From positions 1 to 9,542 of the forward strand of contig JAKSKC010000046.1 of NCBI GenBank assembly GCA_024401945.1: 9,542 nucleotides of DNA, in the 5' to 3' direction. Position numbers and translations under genes: made by a program. Shown here one piece after another: positions 5,260-9,542 of the stretch (position 1 is the stretch's first letter; each line of letters starts with the position of its first letter). The stretch comes from Bacteroidales bacterium (GTDB lineage Bacteria > Bacteroidota > Bacteroidia > Bacteroidales > UBA932). A model generated the notes under the pieces. The model saw only the letters and a list, made by a program, of their open reading frames with translations, did not search any database and was not told the origin of the DNA.

Positions 5260-6813
5260 ATGGAACCAATACGCTGCTGCCTGCTGCTCGCGGCAATCAC
5301 CTCTACCCTGATCTCATACGGTAAACCTGTGAACAAGCTGGATATAATTCCCTGCCCGCTCGAAGTGACCGCCGGGAGAGGGACATTCAATATGGAACGG
5401 GGGAGGGTGAAATACATCACCGACAACACCTTGGCGGAAGAGGAATACAGGATATCCGTGAAGCACCGGAGCGCGAAGGTCTGGGCTTCCGGCGAACAGG
5501 GCTTCAAGATGGCAAGGCAGACCCTGCGCCAGATTGAGACCAATGACGGCAGGGCGCTTATGTGCTGCGAGATCAAGGACAGGCCCCGCTTCAGCTATCG
5601 CGGCGTGATGCTGGACTGCGCAAGGCATTTCTATCCGAAGGAGGAGATATTGAAGATACTCGACGTGATGGCTTACTACAGGCTCAACCGTTTTCACTGG
5701 CATCTCACCGACGACCACGGCTGGAGGCTCGAGATCCGCAAATACCCGCGTCTGATAGAGGTGGGTGCCTTCGGGAATATCGGTTCTCAGCCTGCCGTGG
5801 AGGATCCGAATCTGACGGGTGAGGTCCGCATCGAAGGATATTACACTCAGGATGACGTGCGTGAGATAGTGGCCTACGCGGATTCGCTGGGCATCACGGT
5901 GGTGCCGGAAATAGACATGCCGGGTCATATGACCGCGGCTCTCGCGGCCTACCCTGAACTCGGCTGCACGGGAGGTCCGTACGAGGTCATCAATTTCGAG
6001 GGACCGCGCGGGAAGGGCTTCGGCAAGGAGAACCTCTGCATCGGCAAGGAATCGGTATTCACCTTCCTGGAGGATGTCTTCAAGGAGGTCCTGGAACTTT
6101 TCCCTTCGGAGTATATCCACATCGGAGGGGATGAGTGCATAACCGAGAGATGGAACAACTGCCCTCTGTGCCAGCGCAGGGTGGCGGAGGAAGGCATTGT
6201 GGCGGATGAAGAACTTTCCACCGGGAAATACCTGCAGAATTATTTCACCCGCAGGGTGCAGAAGATGCTCGAAGGTTACGGAAGGAAGATCATAGGCTGG
6301 GATGAGATCCTGGACGGCGAGCTGGATACGGAGGCCACGATAATGTCCTGGAGAGGCTCGAGGGGAGGCATCAAGGCCGCGAAGAAGGGAATGAAGGCCA
6401 TAATGTCCCCGTCGGCCAAGTGCTATTTCGACAAGATACAGTCAGCTGAGGTCGAAAAGGAACCGAGGTCTTTCAGCAGGAGGATCCTTTCGGTGGACTC
6501 AGTATACTTCTACAATCCGGTAAAGGACCTTACGGAGGAAGAGGCGGAGAACGTCATAGGCGTGCAGGCCAACCTCTGGTGCGACGTCGTCTCAACCAGT
6601 GAATACGTGGAATATATGCTTCTGCCCCGTCTGGCGGCTATGAGCGAGGTACAGTGGTGCGATCCCGGGAGGCTGGACTGGGAGAGGTTCAGGAATGCCC
6701 TTGATTCACACGCCCGCTTCTATGAGAAGAACGGATATGTCTATGCGAAGCATCTGTGGGGCACCATCGGCCTGCCGGGCCACGAATTCCCTGCAGGGGA
6801 GACCGCTCAGTAG
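5260..6813 (+). CDS. Secreted GH20 beta-N-acetylhexosaminidase with short N-terminal domain
   Basis: A 517-residue glycoside hydrolase of family 20. It starts with a signal-like hydrophobic stretch (residues 5-20, probable cut after about 21) and no lipobox. Residues 26-92 are a remnant of the GH20b domain, from LDIIPCPLEV to QTLRQI; about half of the usual domain appears to be missing between KYITDN and EEYRISV. The catalytic barrel starts near 111 with RGVMLDCARHF, then FHWHLTDDHGWRLEI and PEIDMPGH. HIGGDE (287-292) holds the Asp291-Glu292 pair used in substrate-assisted hydrolysis of terminal GlcNAc or GalNAc. GWDEIL (346-351), SWRG and QANLW supply further sugar-site aromatics. The expected site of action is the periplasm or cell surface. 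It is third in the operon after yfhO-like and GT2 genes, and its last 7 nt overlap the convergent dcuB-like gene. Confidence 0.93.
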   Translation: MEPIRCCLLLAAITSTLISYGKPVNKLDIIPCPLEVTAGRGTFNMERGRVKYITDNTLAEEEYRISVKHRSAKVWASGEQGFKMARQTLRQIETNDGRALMCCEIKDRPRFSYRGVMLDCARHFYPKEEILKILDVMAYYRLNRFHWHLTDDHGWRLEIRKYPRLIEVGAFGNIGSQPAVEDPNLTGEVRIEGYYTQDDVREIVAYADSLGITVVPEIDMPGHMTAALAAYPELGCTGGPYEVINFEGPRGKGFGKENLCIGKESVFTFLEDVFKEVLELFPSEYIHIGGDECITERWNNCPLCQRRVAEEGIVADEELSTGKYLQNYFTRRVQKMLEGYGRKIIGWDEILDGELDTEATIMSWRGSRGGIKAAKKGMKAIMSPSAKCYFDKIQSAEVEKEPRSFSRRILSVDSVYFYNPVKDLTEEEAENVIGVQANLWCDVVSTSEYVEYMLLPRLAAMSEVQWCDPGRLDWERFRNALDSHARFYEKNGYVYAKHLWGTIGLPGHEFPAGETAQ

Positions 6814-8111
6814 ATGATGCTGGTAATCAGCATGCACACGAGCACTGAGACCACAGTGGACACCATTCCCGGCATCATGAAGCTGTGATTGAGCAGAAAC
6901 TTTCCGATCCGGGTTGTTCCTGAACGGTCGAAGTTGATCGTTGCCAGGTCGGACGGATAACTCGGGATGAAGAAGTAGCCGTAGACCGCAGGGAACACTG
7001 AAAGGAGAACCGGTCCCGGGATTCCGAGGGAATATGCCAGAGGCAGCATTGCAGCCACTGTCGCACCCTGGGAATTTATCACTATGGATGCGGCGAAGAA
7101 CACGAAGGCTATGGTCCACGGGTGTTTGCTGACGATGGAGCCAAGTGCCGCATTTATCGCTTCACCGTTGCCGGTGAAGAAGGTATCCGACATCCAGGCC
7201 ACTCCGAAGATGGCCACCACCGCTACCATACCGTTCCTGAAGACGCTTCCCGACACCGCTTTCTGCGGGTTTGTGTCGCAGAACAGTATCATCATTCCGG
7301 CGGCGGTGAGCATAAGTATCTGGATGACAAGGCTCATCTTTACGGCTGAATATCTGCAGGCCCCCATGGCTATGATGGCTGTCAGGGTCGCCAGGAAGAC
7401 ATAAACCGATTTCCTGGACTGTCTGGTTATCTTTTTGTTGAGTACCGTCACATCGCTTCCGTAGATCTCCTCTTTCTTCTGCGGGTCGCTTATGAGTGCC
7501 TGGAAATCAGGGTCCTTGTCAAGGTCCTTTCCCCTTCTCAGGCTGCAGAGGGATGCCGCCAGAACACCGATGATACAGGAAGGGAGTGTGACCGCTATGA
7601 TTTTCACGATGCTTATGTCGAAGCCGTTGGCTGCGGATATGGTGGCGAATCCGACTACTGCCGCCGAAATCGGTGAACAGACGATTCCCACCTGCGATGC
7701 TATGGAAGCCACGGCGCAGGGCCTTTCCGGCCTGATTCCCTTCTTGATGGCGATATCGGCTATTATGGGCATAAGCGTATATACCACGTGTCCGGTGCCG
7801 ACAAGGACCGTCAGGAAGAAGGTGCACAGAGGTGCAACTATCGTTATGTTGTTCGGATGCCTGCGGAGCATCTTCTCCGCAATCTGGGCCAGCCAGTCCA
7901 TACCGCCGCCCGCCTGCAGCATCGAGGCGCAGCAGATAGCCGCCACGATGATGTATATCACGTCATCAGGCGGGGTCCCCGGCTTCATCCTGAAGCCGAA
8001 TACCAGGATGGCCAGCGCAATTCCGGATATCCCTCCCAGCGCAAGCGATCCCTTCCTCGCCCCGATGAACAGGGCGGCCAGCATTATTATTATCTGAACG
8101 GAAATCTCCAT
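6807..8111 (-). CDS. dcuB: DcuB-type anaerobic C4-dicarboxylate carrier
   Basis: A 434-residue inner-membrane carrier that matches Escherichia coli DcuB from memory over its whole length. Shared blocks are LFIGARKGSLALGG at the N-terminus, KPGTPPDDV, then QAGGGMDWLAQIAEKMLRR, GTGHVVYTLMPIIADIAIKK, IRPERP, RRGKDLDKDPDFQ, and at the end YPSDLATINFDRSGTTRIG and NHSFMMPG. It fits DcuB better than DcuA, which reads GTGNISLATLP at the corresponding loop. Family role: exchange of fumarate, malate or aspartate for succinate, typical of cells that respire fumarate without oxygen. The gene starts 7 nt after the stop of the LmbE-family gene and has no promoter of its own that I can see, so the two are probably co-transcribed. 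Its 3' end overlaps the GH20 gene by 7 nt, leaving no room for a terminator between them. Confidence 0.93.
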   Translation of the reverse strand: MEISVQIIIMLAALFIGARKGSLALGGISGIALAILVFGFRMKPGTPPDDVIYIIVAAICCASMLQAGGGMDWLAQIAEKMLRRHPNNITIVAPLCTFFLTVLVGTGHVVYTLMPIIADIAIKKGIRPERPCAVASIASQVGIVCSPISAAVVGFATISAANGFDISIVKIIAVTLPSCIIGVLAASLCSLRRGKDLDKDPDFQALISDPQKKEEIYGSDVTVLNKKITRQSRKSVYVFLATLTAIIAMGACRYSAVKMSLVIQILMLTAAGMMILFCDTNPQKAVSGSVFRNGMVAVVAIFGVAWMSDTFFTGNGEAINAALGSIVSKHPWTIAFVFFAASIVINSQGATVAAMLPLAYSLGIPGPVLLSVFPAVYGYFFIPSYPSDLATINFDRSGTTRIGKFLLNHSFMMPGMVSTVVSVLVCMLITSIIY

Positions 8112-8118
8112 ATCCGTC

Positions 8119-8910
8119 CTATACCTCCATTATCGACTTCTCGGTAGGGTTCTGGTTGAAGCGGATGAAGGCCTCGGCGTATTTGACGCCGGTTCCCATC
8201 TCGAGGGCGCGGAATCTCTCCATCGCTACGTGGTATGAAGGATACCAGTCCTCAGGGTCCTGGCTCTTGTGACACATCATCACCTTCTCCTTGGTGTCGT
8301 GGTATTTGGTTATGTCAACCCAGTCGGTAGGGGCGAAGGTCTTGCTCTGGAGGCCGGTCATCGCCTCGTGGAAGAAGAGGTCGAAATACTCTCCGAGCCT
8401 GCGCCAGGCGTCAAGCACCAGGAGCGAGCAGTTGGCGTGGTCGCGGTGGCTGTCGATAGGCCAGTGCACTATGACTGCGTCCGGGTGGAACTTGTCGATG
8501 GTCTCCTGCATTTCCTTGTATCTGTCCTGATTGATCTCACTGGCCCCGTCTATCTGGGTCATGTACACGTGCTTCACGTTCATTACCTTGCAGGCTTCCT
8601 CGCACTCCGCCGTGCGGATGCGCGCGGACTCCTCGAGACTGACGCCCTGGATGCCACGCTCCCCGTGGGTCATATAGACCACCATTACGTCGAACCCTTC
8701 GTCAAGCATCCTGAGGATGGTGCCGCCGGCACAGCTTTCCGGGTCGTCCGGATGAGCGCCGATGACCATTACTTTCTTCTTTGCCCTGACGGTCTTGCCG
8801 AGCTCCGCAGGTTCGCCTGCGAGGGCGTCGATGCCCATTCCCATCATTGATGCCCCTGCCACTGCGGCGCCGGTCATCTTCAGCATTGTTCTTCTGCTTA
8901 TCTTTTCCAT
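8119..8910 (-). CDS. PIG-L/LmbE-family metal-dependent deacetylase with Tat-type signal
   Basis: A 263-residue protein. The start at 8910 gives a compact twin-arginine signal: MEKISRRTMLK, a hydrophobic stretch and an ALA cut site near residue 31. The frame stays open further upstream (TTG at 8955, ATG at 8937), but the predicted transcription start near 8955 makes those poor choices. The family motif GAHPDDPE (51-58) gives zinc ligands His53 and Asp56 with Asp55 as likely catalytic base; DSHRDH (153-158) supplies the third ligand, His158. Family knowledge: PIG-L enzymes remove N-acetyl groups from GlcNAc conjugates (GlcNAc-PI, mycothiol and bacillithiol precursors) or act on other amides. 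The Tat signal implies export after cofactor loading, so the substrate is probably outside the cytoplasm. It is first gene of an operon with the dcuB-like carrier. The true substrate cannot be read from the sequence. Confidence 0.88.
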   Translation of the reverse strand: MEKISRRTMLKMTGAAVAGASMMGMGIDALAGEPAELGKTVRAKKKVMVIGAHPDDPESCAGGTILRMLDEGFDVMVVYMTHGERGIQGVSLEESARIRTAECEEACKVMNVKHVYMTQIDGASEINQDRYKEMQETIDKFHPDAVIVHWPIDSHRDHANCSLLVLDAWRRLGEYFDLFFHEAMTGLQSKTFAPTDWVDITKYHDTKEKVMMCHKSQDPEDWYPSYHVAMERFRALEMGTGVKYAEAFIRFNQNPTEKSIMEV

Positions 8911-8939
8911 CGTTGTCGGTTTTGTGTTACATTTCATAT

Positions 8940-8953
8940 GCTGCGCAGGCAGC
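8940..8953 (-). other. Hairpin at the predicted 5' end of the lmbE-dcuB mRNA
   Basis: On the minus strand GCTGC, the loop CTGC, then GCAGC form a 5-bp GC-rich stem with a 4-nt loop. It lies 1-3 nt inside the predicted transcript start near 8955 and about 30 nt before the ATG at 8910. Such 5'-terminal hairpins can protect an mRNA from decay; that role is inference. Confidence 0.35.
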
Positions 8954-8960
8954 AAACCTT

Positions 8961-8990
8961 CAAATTTACGAATTCCGGCCGGATTTTCAA
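8961..8990 (-). promoter_or_regulatory. Predicted promoter of the lmbE-dcuB operon (TTG, 19 bp, TAAATTTG)
   Basis: On the minus strand TTG (8990-8988) is followed after exactly 19 bp by TAAATTTG (8968-8961), a full match to the Bacteroidota sigma-A consensus. The -33 box overlaps the TGA stop of the upstream glycosyltransferase. The spacer contains a perfect 10-bp palindrome, TCCGGCCGGA (8974-8983). The predicted start near 8955 leaves a leader of about 45 nt. This is the best promoter in the window. Confidence 0.65.
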
Positions 8991-9541
8991 TCCCCTGTGA
9001 ATGCTTCCGCCATTTTTGCCCAGGAATATCTGCCTTTTTCCTCCCTTATCCCTTCCGAGAAGTCGGGATCATCCCGCAGGAACCTGCGTATTCCTTCCGC
9101 CACCGCCTCCGGGGAAGGGTCCACCGCGTATCCGACTTTGCCGTCAGGCACGATCTCGGCGAGTCCTCCGACCCTGGTGACGAGCATAGGTGTCCCGAAG
9201 TGATATGCTATCTGGGTTATTCCGCTCTGGGTCGCCGATTTGTACGGTTGCACGACGAGGTCGGCCGCGCAGAAGTAGTACCTGACCTCGCTGTCCGGCA
9301 CGAACTCCGTCCTCCATTCAACTTCGTCGTCGATTCCAAGTTGCGAGGCGAGCTCGTGATAGCGGTTGGCGTCGGAGTAGAATTCCCCTGCCACGACAAG
9401 CGTCACGTTCTGCCGTTCCTTTATGGACGCGAATGCCTCGAGAAGCCAGTCCAGACCCTTGTAATCCCTTATGAGTCCGAAGCTCAGCAGTATTTTTTTC
9501 GAAGGGTCCAGGCCCAGTCTGGCGCAGGATTCCTCCCTGCC
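8987..9541 (-). CDS. GT4-like (GT-B fold) glycosyltransferase, C-terminal 184 residues (5' end outside window)
   Basis: The frame is open from base 9541 down to a TGA stop at 8987-8989, so the gene enters from beyond the window. The visible part is the nucleotide-sugar-binding half of a GT-B enzyme: ILLSFGLIRDYKGLDWLLEA, then VTLVVAGEFY, a VEWRTEFVPDSEV strand and helix, YYFCAADLVVQPY, and GTPMLVTRVGGLAEIVPDG followed by GYAVDP. These are the usual GT4 elements in order. At the place where most GT4 enzymes carry the EX7E pair, the sequence reads ATQSGITQIAYHF, without either Glu. The family transfers sugars from UDP-, GDP- or ADP-sugars in the cytoplasm, commonly for polysaccharide or glycoprotein assembly; its donor is unknown. 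The apparent internal GTG start at 9406 is not real because the homology continues upstream. Confidence 0.85.
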   Translation of the reverse strand, partial: GREESCARLGLDPSKKILLSFGLIRDYKGLDWLLEAFASIKERQNVTLVVAGEFYSDANRYHELASQLGIDDEVEWRTEFVPDSEVRYYFCAADLVVQPYKSATQSGITQIAYHFGTPMLVTRVGGLAEIVPDGKVGYAVDPSPEAVAEGIRRFLRDDPDFSEGIREEKGRYSWAKMAEAFTGD

Positions 9542-9542
9542 C

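Noticed and set aside
5314..6120. A 268-codon open frame antisense to the GH20 gene
   Set aside because: It lies opposite the conserved catalytic domain. Long antisense frames are common in GC-rich genes, and the product is rich in His, Arg and Val with no motif.
7492..8097. A 201-codon plus-strand open frame opposite the dcuB-like gene
   Set aside because: Its hydrophobic translation is the mirror of transmembrane codons in the real gene, and no family is recognisable.
8269..8850. A 193-codon plus-strand open frame opposite the LmbE-family gene
   Set aside because: It is antisense to a gene with intact zinc-site motifs and has no recognisable motif, signal or start context.
8911..8955. Longer LmbE-family start from TTG at 8955 or ATG at 8937
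   Set aside because: The TTG lies at the predicted transcription start, and both starts put extra residues before the twin-arginine signal. The ATG at 8910 gives the usual layout.
1..9542. CRISPR array, insertion sequence or phage genes
   Set aside because: No regularly spaced repeats, no transposase or structural phage proteins, and no long terminal repeats were found on reading both strands.

Overview
The window looks like chromosomal DNA from a gut-type member of the Bacteroidales. The evidence is promoters of the Bacteroidota sigma-A type (TTG or TTTG, about 19-21 bp, then TAnnTTTG), starts without clear Shine-Dalgarno sites, a DUF4493/DUF6359 lipoprotein, and a DcuB-type anaerobic C4-dicarboxylate carrier. 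Base composition is moderately GC-rich with many AGG arginine codons, which would suit Alistipes or uncultured relatives, but the genus cannot be fixed from this sequence. No phage, insertion sequence, plasmid or CRISPR signal was seen.

Layout. Positions 2-493 hold the 3' end of a TrpB2-type tryptophan synthase beta chain. Positions 494-686 are non-coding but highly structured: an AT-rich inverted repeat over a predicted -33 box, a predicted promoter, and a nested stem-loop that begins almost exactly at the predicted transcription start. Next comes a two-domain lipoprotein (687-1760). A tRNA-Gly(CCC) on the minus strand ends head-on against it, and its promoter region lies back to back with that of the next operon.

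Positions 1885-6813 form a tight plus-strand operon: a YfhO-family multi-pass membrane protein, a family 2 glycosyltransferase with a 4-nt ATGA overlap, and a secreted GH20 beta-N-acetylhexosaminidase 10 nt further on. The likely theme is glycan assembly at the membrane plus trimming of hexosamine-containing glycans outside the cytoplasm. The last codons of the GH20 gene overlap those of the convergent dcuB-like gene.

The rest lies on the minus strand. A PIG-L/LmbE-family deacetylase with a Tat-type signal (8119-8910) is followed after 7 nt by the dcuB-like carrier (6807-8111), both served by one good predicted promoter at 8961-8990. Upstream of that promoter lies the C-terminal half of a GT4-like glycosyltransferase that runs off the window.

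Most of the window is recognisable family biology. The parts most worth following are the structured region at 496-624 and the pairing of an exported metal-dependent deacylase with a C4-dicarboxylate carrier.
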